A DNA stretch of 64,000 nucleotides. It comes from Roseiarcus sp963813195 (lineage in GTDB: Bacteria > Pseudomonadota > Alphaproteobacteria > Rhizobiales > Beijerinckiaceae). A model generated the notes under the pieces. That model saw nothing but the letters and a program-made list of their open reading frames with translations, had not been told where the DNA came from and did no database searches. The stretch spans positions 315,491 to 379,490 of the forward strand of contig CAWEYC010000027.1 in the NCBI GenBank assembly GCA_963813195.1. Direction: 5' to 3'. The position numbers and the translations under genes were made by a program. Below, one piece after another: positions 38,064-47,089 of the stretch (position 1 is the stretch's first letter; each line of letters opens with the position of its first letter).

Positions 38064-39188
38064 ATGCCGCCCGATCCCACGACGAATCAAGCGCCGGCGA
38101 GGCGCCGCGAACTGCTCTTCTACACGCATGCGCTCGTCGGCGGCGGCGCGGAGCGCGTCTGGGCGCGCCTCGCATCCGGCTTCGCGGCGCGCGGCGATCG
38201 CGTAACCTTCGTCGTCGACTTCGAGGCGCAAGAGGCGCTCGGCCTGCTGACGAAGGACGTGCGCCTCGAAATCCTTCCGCGCGGCCATGCCGGGTCGACC
38301 CGTCGGCTTTCCCGCCTGATCGCCGAGCGACGCCCGGCCGCGACCCTGTCGGCGATCAGCGTCTCCAATCTCAAGCACGCCGCCGCCGCCGCGCTCGCGG
38401 GGCGGCGCGATCGGGCGATCCTTTCCTACCACGGCTTCTTCGCCAGCGAGCCCGAGCGTCTGAGCCGCATCGGCTACCGGCTGACGCCGCTGCTCGCCCG
38501 GGCCACCGCCGCGACGGTCGCGGTTTCCGAGGGCCTCAGGACCGACCTCGTCAAGGGCTTTCGTGCACCCGCGGCCAGGGTGACGACGATCCTCAATCCC
38601 GCCGCCCCCGAGCCATTTCCGATCGCGCTGAGCGCCGCCGCGCTGGCCGTCCGCGCGCCTCTCGTCGTCGCGCTCGGCCGTCTCGTCCCCGACAAGGATT
38701 TCGTCACGCTGCTGCGCGCCTTCGCGCGACTGGACAACGTCGAGGCGCGCCTCGTGATCCTTGGCGAGGGGCCCGAACGGGCGCGGCTCGAGAGCGAAAT
38801 TCGCTCCCTCGCGCTCGACGGGCGCGTGTCGATGCCCGGATTTGCCGGCGATCCTGGCGAAATACTGGCGAAGGCGCGCTGCCTTGCGCTGTCCTCCCGG
38901 CGCGAGGCGTTCAGCCTCGTCTGCGTCGAAGCGCTCGCGTACGGCTTGCCCGTCGTCGCGACCGCCTGCGGCGGCCCGACGGAAATCATCAATGCGGCGG
39001 CGTTGGGCCATATCATCCCGGTCGGCGACGTCGCGGCGATGGCGCGGGCGCTCGCCGCTTGTCTCGCCGATCCCGGCGATCCCACTCCCCGGCAAAAACG
39101 TGCGCTCGATTTCACGCTCGACGCGGCGCTCGATCGCTACGAATGGCTGATCGAATCCGTGACTACGCATGCGCTCTCGCCCGCGTGA
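38064..39188 (+). CDS. Glycosyltransferase family 4
   Basis: 374 residues, GT-B fold. LLFYTHALVGGGAERVWARLASGF gives the N-terminal GGAE loop; VVALGRLVPDKDFVTLLRAFA and the C-terminal EAFSLVCVEALAYGLPVVATACGGPTEII carry the EX7E nucleotide-sugar site. Retaining enzyme using a nucleotide sugar at the cytoplasmic face. It alone in the locus reads rightward and converges with the GMC gene, whose ends overlap by 26 bases. Confidence 0.92.
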   Translation: MPPDPTTNQAPARRRELLFYTHALVGGGAERVWARLASGFAARGDRVTFVVDFEAQEALGLLTKDVRLEILPRGHAGSTRRLSRLIAERRPAATLSAISVSNLKHAAAAALAGRRDRAILSYHGFFASEPERLSRIGYRLTPLLARATAATVAVSEGLRTDLVKGFRAPAARVTTILNPAAPEPFPIALSAAALAVRAPLVVALGRLVPDKDFVTLLRAFARLDNVEARLVILGEGPERARLESEIRSLALDGRVSMPGFAGDPGEILAKARCLALSSRREAFSLVCVEALAYGLPVVATACGGPTEIINAAALGHIIPVGDVAAMARALAACLADPGDPTPRQKRALDFTLDAALDRYEWLIESVTTHALSPA

Positions 39189-40836
39189 GAATCGCTGGGA
39201 CCGCTTCGGATTCGGCGGCGAGGCTCGCCGCAAGGCGCGCGGCGAAGGCGACGATCGATAGGGTCGGGTTCGCCTGGCCCGACGTCGGGAACACCGCCGA
39301 ACCGACGACAAAGAGATTGCGGCAATCGAAGCAGCGCAGGTCGCTGTCGACCACCCCGTCGCGTCGCGTGAAGCCCATGCGCGCCGTGCCGATCTGATGC
39401 GTGCCGTGCGACATCAGCGCCTGCGCCGCGTCGACGCAGTCCTCCCTCGGCTGTCGATATTCGACGCGGCCGAAGCGGGACGCCGCCAGCCATTGCGCGA
39501 GCGAATCGTGGGCGCGCACCACCGCCGCGGCGTCCTCGGGGGGAAAGCGAATGTCGATGCGCAGCCGCGGCAGGCCGAGCCGGTCCGTTTCGCCGGCGAG
39601 CGTGACGCGGCTCTCCCGCCGGGGGCTTTGCTCGCCGTGATAGGAGAGGCCGTAGCGCCGGGCCCGATTGCGCAGGTAATAGCCGGGAATGCGATACTCG
39701 CCGAGGTAGCGCTGCTTGACGAACCGGCCGAGGAATCCGGCGGTCGCGGGAAGGTCCGTCGCGACATTGCGCGCATGCGCCAGCCAGTCGATCGCTTCCG
39801 GGATATGGCGCAGGCGGATCGCCTCGGGGACGAGCGCACGCCCGAGAATCGGCGTCGAGAGGGCCATGGCGACCGCCGACAAGGCGCCGCTCGCATGACG
39901 GGGATCGGCGACGGGCGGAACGACGGGCCAGAAGCAGATGTTCGGCAACTCGCATTCGTCGAGCAGCCGCGGGCTCGGCGTGAAGCGGCGGCGTACGAAC
40001 GAGCCGTGGCCATCGAGCTGGAAATCGAACGCCGCATCGAGCCGGTCGTTGGCGAGGACGACGTCGGCGATCTCGCCGATGATGTGGCCCATGTAGTAGC
40101 GGCCGAGCGGCCCCTCGGCGCCGCCGAAGAGAGCGGGGCGCCGGCGCTGCAGCGCGAGGAGAAGCCGCGTCGATTCGAGACCGCCGGCGGCGACGACCAC
40201 GCGAGCGGCGCGCAAGGTCGCGCGCCGTCCGTCCGCGGCGGCGATCACGACGCCGGTTACGCGGCCGTCCTCGGCGAGTTCGAGATCGACGACGGTGAGG
40301 CCGAGCCGCACGTCGATGAGCGGCGACCCCGCGAGAACCGCCGCGTGCGCCTTCTGGAAGCGCGGCTTGTTGCTGGCGCGCTCGACGCGGTTGAGCGAGA
40401 AGTCGTCGTTGGCGCCAGTGAGGCCAGACGCGTCGAGGTCGAAGGCCGCCTCGCCGCAATGCGTGTAACGGCAGGCTGTCTCATAGAACGGCGCGATGTC
40501 CTGCCAGCCGATCGGCCAGCGCGTCCCCTGCGCGAACGGGCGCGGCGCGAAATCGATCGGGTCGAGCGGAACGCTGCGCCCGCCCCACAGATTCGACGTG
40601 CCGCCGAAGCGGCGCGCGACGGCGACGCTCATATCGTCGTGGCGGCGCGCATCGACGATCTCGGCGGCGGAGAGGTCCTGCGCGGCGCTCGATCCGGCGA
40701 GGCCGGATTCCAGCACGAGGGAAGGGCGGCCGAGCCGCGCCAGCTCCATCGCGAGCGTCAGGCCGGCCGGTCCTGAGCCGATGACGATGGTCTCGTGAAG
40801 CCGCGCGTCGGCGCCGTCGATCGTCGCGCCGATCAT
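39163..40836 (-). CDS. GMC-family oxidoreductase of the EPS locus
   Basis: 557 residues. FAD-binding VIGSGPAGLTLAMELARLG near the N-terminus, FGGTSNLWGGRS, and the C-terminal active-site SHGTHQIGTARMG with the catalytic His followed by SGQANPTLSIVAFA with the second catalytic residue (Asn). Such enzymes oxidise primary or secondary alcohols of sugars; location between glycosyltransferases suggests it oxidises a sugar residue or lipid-linked intermediate. Start at 40836 gives the FAD motif at the usual distance; the open frame further upstream is a shadow of the GT gene. Confidence 0.88.
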   Translation of the reverse strand: MIGATIDGADARLHETIVIGSGPAGLTLAMELARLGRPSLVLESGLAGSSAAQDLSAAEIVDARRHDDMSVAVARRFGGTSNLWGGRSVPLDPIDFAPRPFAQGTRWPIGWQDIAPFYETACRYTHCGEAAFDLDASGLTGANDDFSLNRVERASNKPRFQKAHAAVLAGSPLIDVRLGLTVVDLELAEDGRVTGVVIAAADGRRATLRAARVVVAAGGLESTRLLLALQRRRPALFGGAEGPLGRYYMGHIIGEIADVVLANDRLDAAFDFQLDGHGSFVRRRFTPSPRLLDECELPNICFWPVVPPVADPRHASGALSAVAMALSTPILGRALVPEAIRLRHIPEAIDWLAHARNVATDLPATAGFLGRFVKQRYLGEYRIPGYYLRNRARRYGLSYHGEQSPRRESRVTLAGETDRLGLPRLRIDIRFPPEDAAAVVRAHDSLAQWLAASRFGRVEYRQPREDCVDAAQALMSHGTHQIGTARMGFTRRDGVVDSDLRCFDCRNLFVVGSAVFPTSGQANPTLSIVAFAARLAASLAAESEAVPAILTRARAHA

Positions 40837-40838
40837 CG

Positions 40839-42095
40839 TCAGGCCGCTCCCGCCAGCGCCGGGACGAGCTCGGCGTAGATGCCGGTCATCTCGCGGTAAT
40901 AGCGATCGCGCGTGAAGGAGGCGACCGCCTGCTCGCGCCCCTTCGCGCCCATCCGCGCGAGGTCGACCTCGCTCATGGTGAGAAGACGCCGCAGCGCGCC
41001 GGCGAGCCCGACGCGATCGCCCGGTTTGACGACGAGGCCGGTGACGCCGTCTTCGACCAATTCGGGCAGGCCGCCGATCTCGGTTGTGACGATTGGCCGC
41101 GCCCGCGCCTGCGCCTCGAGAATGCTCTTGGGCGCGATTTCGTACCAGACGGATGGCAGCGCCACCGCGCTCGCAGCCTCGACATGCGCCCACAGCGCCG
41201 CCCCTTTGAGATGGCCGGTGAAGACGCAGCGGCTGCCGAGAGTTCGCGCCTGGGCTTCGAGTTCCGCGCGTTTGGGTCCGTCGCCGACGATGACCAGGGA
41301 CGCCCCGGCGCTCGCCGCGGCGTCGATCAGCACGTCCAGGCCCTTCTCGGGAGAAAGACGGCCGAAGTAGAGAATATGGCGTCCATGCGCGGCGCGGATC
41401 GCCGCGACGTCGGCGGGGGAAACCGCCGCGTCGTCCGCGCTCTCGAAGAAGTTGGGGACGTAGCGCAGCTTCTCGCGCGGAAATCCGTGTTCGGCGAATT
41501 TCTCGACGATGAAGCGACAGGGCCCGACGAAGCGCGCGGCTGCCTCCCGCAGCGCGCCGCTGTGCCATTGCACGAGACCGTCGAGCGCGTAGAGCGCGTC
41601 CATCGCGAGGGATCCATGCGTGCAGCGGTTGGTCAGGCAGTTCCACTGGCGCCCGCCGCGGCACTTTTCGCAGACGCCGCTGCGCTCGGTGTAGAAGTGG
41701 TAGGCGGGGCAAATGAGTTTGTAATCATGCAGCGTGTAGACGATCGGGATACCGCGATCGCGTGCCGGCTTGAGAATTGAATTGGTCAGATGGTGGTAGA
41801 CGCCGTGGGCGTGAATGACGTCGGGGCGGAAGTCCTCGAGGAGGCGGCTGAATTGTCTGCGCGCCTCGCTGGAATGGAAGAAGCGCGGCAGGGCCTTGAG
41901 CCCGGCGAGATCGGAGCGGGGCGCGAATTCGGCGGGAAAATAGCCTCGCCATTCCGACGCTTCGTTGTCGGGATGGTCCATGGCGAATTCGGCGCAGGTC
42001 CAGCCGCGTTGGCGAAACAGCGCGAGATGGTCGAGATGCACGCCCTCGGCGCCGCCCTTGCGGTGATGAAGGCGGTGGACCCCGAGAAGACGCAT
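40839..42095 (-). CDS. Glycosyltransferase family 4
   Basis: 418 residues. MRLLGVHRLHHRKGGAEGVHLDHLALF at the N-terminus, a Cys-rich insert CEKCRGGRQWNCLTNRC (about 142-160, possible Zn site seen in related EPS transferases), GRLSPEKGLDVLIDAA and the EX7E region SVWYEIAPKSILEAQARARPIVTTEIGGLPELV. Two bases upstream of the GMC start, so co-transcribed. Confidence 0.92.
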   Translation of the reverse strand: MRLLGVHRLHHRKGGAEGVHLDHLALFRQRGWTCAEFAMDHPDNEASEWRGYFPAEFAPRSDLAGLKALPRFFHSSEARRQFSRLLEDFRPDVIHAHGVYHHLTNSILKPARDRGIPIVYTLHDYKLICPAYHFYTERSGVCEKCRGGRQWNCLTNRCTHGSLAMDALYALDGLVQWHSGALREAAARFVGPCRFIVEKFAEHGFPREKLRYVPNFFESADDAAVSPADVAAIRAAHGRHILYFGRLSPEKGLDVLIDAAASAGASLVIVGDGPKRAELEAQARTLGSRCVFTGHLKGAALWAHVEAASAVALPSVWYEIAPKSILEAQARARPIVTTEIGGLPELVEDGVTGLVVKPGDRVGLAGALRRLLTMSEVDLARMGAKGREQAVASFTRDRYYREMTGIYAELVPALAGAA

Positions 42096-42157
42096 GGAGT
42101 TTCCTCAATTCGGCTGGTGCGGCGAAGTCTCGCGGCCCCGACCATGCGGGAATTTCG

Positions 42158-42390
42158 TTAAGAAGAACCGAGGATTTCCTCGAGAAGCCACGGCGCCAGG
42201 GCCGCAGCGGCCCCGCGCGCCCGCGCGAGATTGGTCGAGAGATGCCGAGGCTCGAACATCGAGGCGAGCACCACGCCGTCGGGATTGCGCGCGAAGGCGC
42301 AGTCGAGCAACAGATCGGCCGCCATGCGGTCGATGCGCCCCTCGTAGCCCGCCGCGACGAGGCGGCGGACTTCACGCCGCCGCCGCTCAT
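42158..42390 (-). pseudogene. Remnant of an aldo/keto-reductase C-terminus
   Basis: Reads REVRRLVAAGYEGRIDRMAADLLLDCAFARNPDGVV followed by LASMFEPRHLSTNLARA and a stop. The DGVVLASMFEPRHLxxN ending is like the C-terminal cofactor segment of aldo/keto reductases (GT-SPxHLxEN). The rest of that enzyme is absent. An ATG at 42390 that overlaps a WecG-frame stop (ATGA) is one frame off. I read it as a deletion remnant between wecG and the GT4 gene. Confidence 0.4.
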
Positions 42391-43194
42391 GGGTATTCCT
42401 CTTGCGGAACGACGCTGAGGCCCAGCCCCAGCCAGGACGAGAACGTAGGCGCAGGCGGCGTAACGCGCCGCGAGGCGACGGGGCTCGTGGGCCAGACGCC
42501 ACAGCCATTCGAGACCGCCTCGCTGCATCCACTGTGGCGCGCGGCGCGCCTTGTCGGCGACGAAGTCGAGCGCCGCGCCGACGCAGACGAAACCGATGTC
42601 GGGACAGCGAGCGGCGAGCGCGTCGGCGAGAAGCTCCTGCTTCGGCGCGCCCAGCGAGACGAGGCAAATCCTGGCGTGACTGGCGGCGATGCGGCGCGCC
42701 AGCGCGAAACGGTAAAGCTGCTGTTCCGTCGCGCCGGGCGGCGGCGCCTCCGCCCCGACGATTCGCAGGCCGGGATAGCGCCGTCGCAATGTGGCGATCG
42801 CCGCGGCCTGCGCGTGCTCGCCGGGACCGACGAGGTAGAGCGGGACGCCACGGCGCGCGGCGACTTCGCAAAGCGGTTCGACCAGATCCGCGCCGGTCGT
42901 GCGTTCGATCGCGCCTTGCTGCTGCGGCGCGGCGCGATTGGCCAGCCACGCCACCGGCCAGCCGTCGGCGGTGACGAAATTCGCTCGCCGATAGGCCGCG
43001 CGAAACTCGCCGCTCCAGCGGAGCTTGACGACATGATCGAGGTTGAGGGTGAACAAGGTGAAGCCTCTGCCGTGCTTCGCCCGGTCGATGATTTCGGAGA
43101 TCGCCTGGGTGAGCGAATCAACATTGACGCGCACGCCGGCGACGGCAACTCCACGATCGGTTTCGATCGTCTTCGGGGCAACGCTCCCACTCAT
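42387..43194 (-). CDS. WecG/TagA/CpsF-family glycosyltransferase (3' end frameshifted)
   Basis: Transfers a sugar (ManNAc, ManNAcA or glucose in known members) to an undecaprenyl-linked acceptor. Start MSGSVAPKTIETDRGVAVAGVRVNV; the domain has LNLDHVVKLRWSGEFRAAYRRANFVTADGWPVAW, the catalytic-loop TGADLVEPLCEVAA, and LVSLGAPKQELLADAL, GAALDFVADKARRAPQWMQRGGLEWLWRLAHEPRRL. After RYAACAYVLVLAG the frame fails to stop until 41725, running through the next gene; a +1 shift near 42430 instead ends at 42387 with LGLSVVPQEEYP, giving the usual length of about 268. I give that end. Confidence 0.75.
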
Positions 43195-43452
43195 CTCAGC
43201 GCACCGCGTTAGGGGATGCCGTAAGCACGGCTTGCCCACCCCCTACCGCGTTCGTTCTGATTTGTGTCGATTTGCTACAATTAGGGTTACCGACAGTTAT
43301 TCCTTTGTTAACCAAGGGCTTGAACGGGAGAGGGACGCCTGGCGCGGCTGAGGCCTCCGCCGTCTTCGCGAGCGAAGCGCATCGAACGAATCGGCGATCG
43401 TCTCGATCGCTGGATCGCCGCGCTTCGCTCGCGATGACGGCGTCGGGCGTCG
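43195..43452. other. Intergenic region upstream of wecG
   Basis: Holds an AT-rich stretch (43255-43320) likely to contain the wecG promoter and the palindromic repeat at 43359-43441. No gene. Confidence 0.5.
43359..43441. repeat. Dispersed palindromic repeat, copy A
   Basis: Two 22-base arms (43359-43380 and 43420-43441) that are reverse complements with a single mismatch; the shared core is CGCGAGCGAAGCG. It lies between the ends of wecG's promoter region and the DUF1194 gene. The same core occurs in copies at 49394-49484 and 62257-62291, so it is a REP-like element. Confidence 0.7.
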
Positions 43453-44262
43453 CTACCCGGGCGTCTTGCCGGGGCTCGGCTGCACGAGTCCGCGCGCCGT
43501 CGGCTGGATCGCGCCACGCCCCGCCGCGATCTCGCTGATCAGCTTGCGGATCATCGCTTCGTCGAAGCTCTTGAAATCGTCGATCGGCACGACGAACGAG
43601 CCGGGGCCGCCGATCACGTTTTCGCGATAGTATTTGGCGAGGCCTCCGGGCGGATTGGTGTGAAGCGCGAGAAAGCCGCCCTCGGCCGCGGCGCGCCGGT
43701 TGAAGATCGCGAGACCGTTGATCGTCGCGCCCGCGCTCAACGCCGCGTCGCGTGCTTCCGTCACCGGCCGCCCCTGGTTGCTGGTTCCGTCGCCGGAGAC
43801 GTCGATGACCTGGCGGTCGGCGGCAAAGCCGCTCTCGCCGAGCACGCCCATCGCGAAATCGATCGCCGATCCGATCGCCGTGCGCCCGAAATAGGAGCGC
43901 GGCGCCTCGCTGAGCGCGGCGGCGAATTTGCGCGCGTCGGCCGCCTCGCCGATCAACGTCCAGTCGACCACGGTTTTCTCTTCGTCCTCGCCCGCCCATT
44001 CGACGAAGGTGACGACGATCGCGCCATGCCGCCCCGAGCGGATCGCGTCGAGCACTTCCGGATCGGCGATCGCGGCGGCATAGCCGCGCCGCTGCAGCGC
44101 AAATTCCTCGTCGTCGATGCTGCGCGACACGTCGGCGGCCAGCACCAGCGCGACATCGACGGCTTGCGCCGCTCGCGCACTTTCCGCCCATCGCCAGGCC
44201 GCCGCCGTGGCCAGCGCGATCACGGCCGCCGAAGCGGCGAGGCAAACACGCACACCGCGCAT
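43453..44262 (-). CDS. DUF1194 protein with von Willebrand A fold, exported
   Basis: 269 residues with an N-terminal signal sequence or anchor (about 1-32, cut near ARAAQA). VDVALVLAADVSRSIDDEEF gives the MIDAS motif DxSxS, and VIDVSGDGTSNQG the second metal loop. DUF1194 proteins are common in alphaproteobacteria; function unknown, a metal-dependent binding role outside the cytoplasm is likely from the fold. Confidence 0.88.
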   Translation of the reverse strand: MRGVRVCLAASAAVIALATAAAWRWAESARAAQAVDVALVLAADVSRSIDDEEFALQRRGYAAAIADPEVLDAIRSGRHGAIVVTFVEWAGEDEEKTVVDWTLIGEAADARKFAAALSEAPRSYFGRTAIGSAIDFAMGVLGESGFAADRQVIDVSGDGTSNQGRPVTEARDAALSAGATINGLAIFNRRAAAEGGFLALHTNPPGGLAKYYRENVIGGPGSFVVPIDDFKSFDEAMIRKLISEIAAGRGAIQPTARGLVQPSPGKTPG

Positions 44263-44486
44263 GATGGCGCCTGCGATGACACGTCGATCGGGTGGCCAGA
44301 AGAGCGCCGATGGGATTGCACGTCAAGGCGAGGATCAACAGCCATCCTCCCGCCCGTGGCGCGCCGGCGGGCAAGCCGCTATAGCTTGCCACTCGACGAT
44401 TCAGATCACCGCGAAGGCTCTCCCCTTAATGATCTCTTTCTCTCCCGCGCCCGCCCGAACCGACCCCGTGCGGCAGGGCGCCTGAG

Positions 44487-46106
44487 ATGGGCGACGCGTT
44501 CGATTTCGTCATCGTCGGCGCCGGGTCGGCGGGCTGCGTGCTGGCGGAGCGGCTGTCCGCGAGCGGTCGGCACACCGTCGCGGTGATCGAGGCCGGCGGC
44601 TCGGACCGCCGATTCTGGGTGCAGACGCCGCTTGGCTACGGCAAGACCTTTTTCGATCCGACCCTCAACTGGGCCTATCACACCGAGCCCGATCCCGGTC
44701 TCGCCGGTCGCTCGGACTATTGGCCGCGCGGCAAGCTGCTCGGCGGCTCGAGTTCGATCAATGCGATGGTCTGGATTCGCGGCGCCGCCGAGGATTTCGA
44801 CGATTGGGCGGCAGAGGGCAATTCCGGCTGGAGCTACGCCGATTGCCTGCCGTTCTTCAAGGCCATCGAAGACAACGAGGCCGGCGAGAACGTCTGGCGA
44901 GGCCGGGGCGGCGCGCTGCGCGTCAGCGACGTCTCCGCCCGGCTGCATCCCCTGGCCAAACGGTTCATCCAGGCGGGCCGGCAGGCGGGTTTCGCCTTCA
45001 ATTCCGATTTCAACGGCGCCGCCCAGGAGGGGCTCGGCGTCTATCAGATCAACACCAAGAACGGCTGGCGCATGTCGGCCGCCAAGGCTTTCCTGCGCCC
45101 GGCCATCAGGCGGCCGAACGTCAGCGTCCTGACCGAGGCGCAAGTCACCCGCGTGCTGTTCGAGGGTCGACGCGCGAGCGGCGTCGAAATCCGGCTCGGC
45201 CGGCAAACCCAAGTCGTCATCGCGCGGCGCGAGGTGATCGTCGCCGCGGGGGCGGTCAATTCGCCCCAGCTTCTGCAAATATCAGGGATAGGACCGGGGG
45301 CGCATCTCTCGGCGCTCGGCGTTGAAGTCGTGCAGGACAATTGCACGGTCGGCTACAATCTTCAGGATCACGTCGGCATCAACTACACCTATCGTTCGCG
45401 CGTAAACACGCTCAATCAGACGCTTCGCCCGCTGACCGGCAAGCTCCTCGCCGGGCTCGACTTCCTCATCCGCTCGCGCGGGCCGCTCAGTCTCAGCCTC
45501 AACCAGGCCGGCGGGTTCGTTCGCTCGCGCGCCGATCGGAAGCGTCCGGACATCCAGCTCTATTTTCAGGCGATCAGCACGCTCGAGGCCAAGTCCGGCA
45601 CACGGCCGCTGCTTGCTCCGGATCCGTTTCCCGGCTTTTCGCTGGGGCTCTCCAACTGCCGTCCGACCAGCCGGGGCAGCATTCTCGCGCGCTCCGCCAA
45701 TCCCTTCGAGCCGCCCCGCATCACGCCGAACGCGCTGGCGACGAGCGAGGATGTCGAAGCGGTTCTGGACGGCGTCAAGCTGTTGCGCAAACTGGCGGCG
45801 CAGCCCGCTTTGAGCGAAGTCATCGAGGCCGAGCTCGCGCCGGGCCCGCAGGTTCGCGGCGACGACGAACTGATCGCGGATTTCCGGCTGCGCGGCGGGA
45901 CCGTCTATCATCCCGTCGGCACGTGCCGGATGGCGCCGAACCCGACCGGCGGCGCGGTCGACGCGCGCCTGCGGGCCTATGGCGTCGAGGGACTGCGCGT
46001 GGTCGACGCGTCCATTTTTCCGACGGTGATTTCCGGCAACACCAACGCCGCGGTCATGATGGTCGCCGCGAAGGCGGCGGCCGCGATCCTCGAGGACGCG
46101 CGCTGA
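44487..46106 (+). CDS. GMC-family oxidoreductase (choline dehydrogenase-like)
   Basis: 539 residues. FAD motif VIVGAGSAGCVLAERLSASG, GMC signature GGSSSINAMVWIRG and ATxAAGAVNSPQLLQISGIG-type sequence, active-site His in VYHPVGTCRM (about 474) and the second catalytic position (Asn) in NTNAAVMMVAAKAA. Belongs to the choline/alcohol dehydrogenase branch; substrate not determinable, and no betaine genes are nearby. Confidence 0.92.
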   Translation: MGDAFDFVIVGAGSAGCVLAERLSASGRHTVAVIEAGGSDRRFWVQTPLGYGKTFFDPTLNWAYHTEPDPGLAGRSDYWPRGKLLGGSSSINAMVWIRGAAEDFDDWAAEGNSGWSYADCLPFFKAIEDNEAGENVWRGRGGALRVSDVSARLHPLAKRFIQAGRQAGFAFNSDFNGAAQEGLGVYQINTKNGWRMSAAKAFLRPAIRRPNVSVLTEAQVTRVLFEGRRASGVEIRLGRQTQVVIARREVIVAAGAVNSPQLLQISGIGPGAHLSALGVEVVQDNCTVGYNLQDHVGINYTYRSRVNTLNQTLRPLTGKLLAGLDFLIRSRGPLSLSLNQAGGFVRSRADRKRPDIQLYFQAISTLEAKSGTRPLLAPDPFPGFSLGLSNCRPTSRGSILARSANPFEPPRITPNALATSEDVEAVLDGVKLLRKLAAQPALSEVIEAELAPGPQVRGDDELIADFRLRGGTVYHPVGTCRMAPNPTGGAVDARLRAYGVEGLRVVDASIFPTVISGNTNAAVMMVAAKAAAAILEDAR

Positions 46107-46110
46107 TCGC

Positions 46111-46272
46111 TTATTTGAAGCTGCTCGCGATCTCGGAATACGAGGTGTTCAGGTTTGTGCCCACGTTGGCGACGGCGAGGATGATGCCTAAGGCGATGCA
46201 CATCGCCATGAGCGCGTATTCGACCGCCGTCGCGCCAGATCGCGATCTGGCGAACCGACTGATGATCTTCAT
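46111..46272 (-). CDS. Flp/Fap-type IVb pilin
   Basis: 53 residues: MKIISRFARSRSGATAVEYALMAMCIAL. The SGATAVEYAL segment with the Glu five residues after the processing Gly is the Flp pilin signature, followed by a hydrophobic helix and short tail. Assembled by tad machinery, none of which is in this window. Converges with the GMC gene (four bases between stops). Confidence 0.88.
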   Translation of the reverse strand: MKIISRFARSRSGATAVEYALMAMCIALGIILAVANVGTNLNTSYSEIASSFK

Positions 46273-46443
46273 CACGCGTTGCTCCGGACCAAGCTCGCGC
46301 GGGAGCGCCCCGCGCCAGCAGTCGTGACCTTAGAGACGAGGCCTTTCCCTATGGTTAAGTCGATCGCGTAATCGCCGGCCGGCGCGCGCTTCGCCTGCCT
46401 CGAAGCCCAAAATCCTCAACAGCGAGTTAACGGCGGCGCGCGC

Positions 46444-46962
46444 TCACCCCCGCGCCGCCTCGTCGGCGGCCCGACGCGCTCGCATTCGCCGCCGGATCGG
46501 CCACGCGCAAAGATGCGTCGCGGCCCATCCCCAGACCAGCGCGAGACCGCCGACGACGAGCGATTCCGTGGTGACGGGAACCGCGGGTTCGAAGTCGCGA
46601 AGCGTCTCGTCGGCGATCTTCGGATCGAAATTGCCCATCATCACGATGAGGCGGCGCAGCGGCCCGGCGTTCCGTAGCTCCGCCATCTCTCGCTCCAGGC
46701 GGTCTTCGCGCGCGATCTCGCCTTCGATATCCGCGCCACGCTCGCGCGCCAGCGGGTCCGCATTGTCCTTGAGCCGGGCGATCCCTTCGGCGGGCGTCAG
46801 CGAACGGCTCTGCGCCTCCGTGTCGAAGGCGGCGACGATCCGCTTGAGTTCGTCGAGCGCCCCGCCGAGCCGCTGACGGTATTGTTGCGAGAATTCGGGC
46901 CATTGCGTGCCGAGGAGACCGCAGAGAATACCGATCGCCACCGCCAGTCGTCGCGCCAACAT
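46444..46962 (-). CDS. DUF2937 family membrane protein
   Basis: 172 residues. MLARRLAVAIGILCGLLGTQWPEFSQQYRQRLGGALDELKRIVAAFD is the DUF2937 start, with a first membrane helix (about 5-20), a coiled-coil periplasmic stretch and a second helix near 135-155. Start at 46962 chosen because an earlier in-frame ATG at 47058 adds unrelated residues. Function unknown. Confidence 0.8.
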   Translation of the reverse strand: MLARRLAVAIGILCGLLGTQWPEFSQQYRQRLGGALDELKRIVAAFDTEAQSRSLTPAEGIARLKDNADPLARERGADIEGEIAREDRLEREMAELRNAGPLRRLIVMMGNFDPKIADETLRDFEPAVPVTTESLVVGGLALVWGWAATHLCAWPIRRRMRARRAADEAARG

Positions 46963-47089
46963 CGCAAAGTCCCGCTTCGCCGCCGGCACGCTATCGCGCG
47001 CGTCGCCGAATGTCACACGCCGCATTGACGCGGGGTCGCGAATTGGACTGAATGTCACCGGGCGCGGGAGCGTGAGGAAGCAGCCATCG

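Noticed and set aside
41725..42386. C-terminal 220-residue extension of the WecG-type protein
   Set aside because: It is the shadow of the GT4 gene below it, Arg/Pro/Ser-rich, and unlike any WecG protein; a frame break before it is more plausible.
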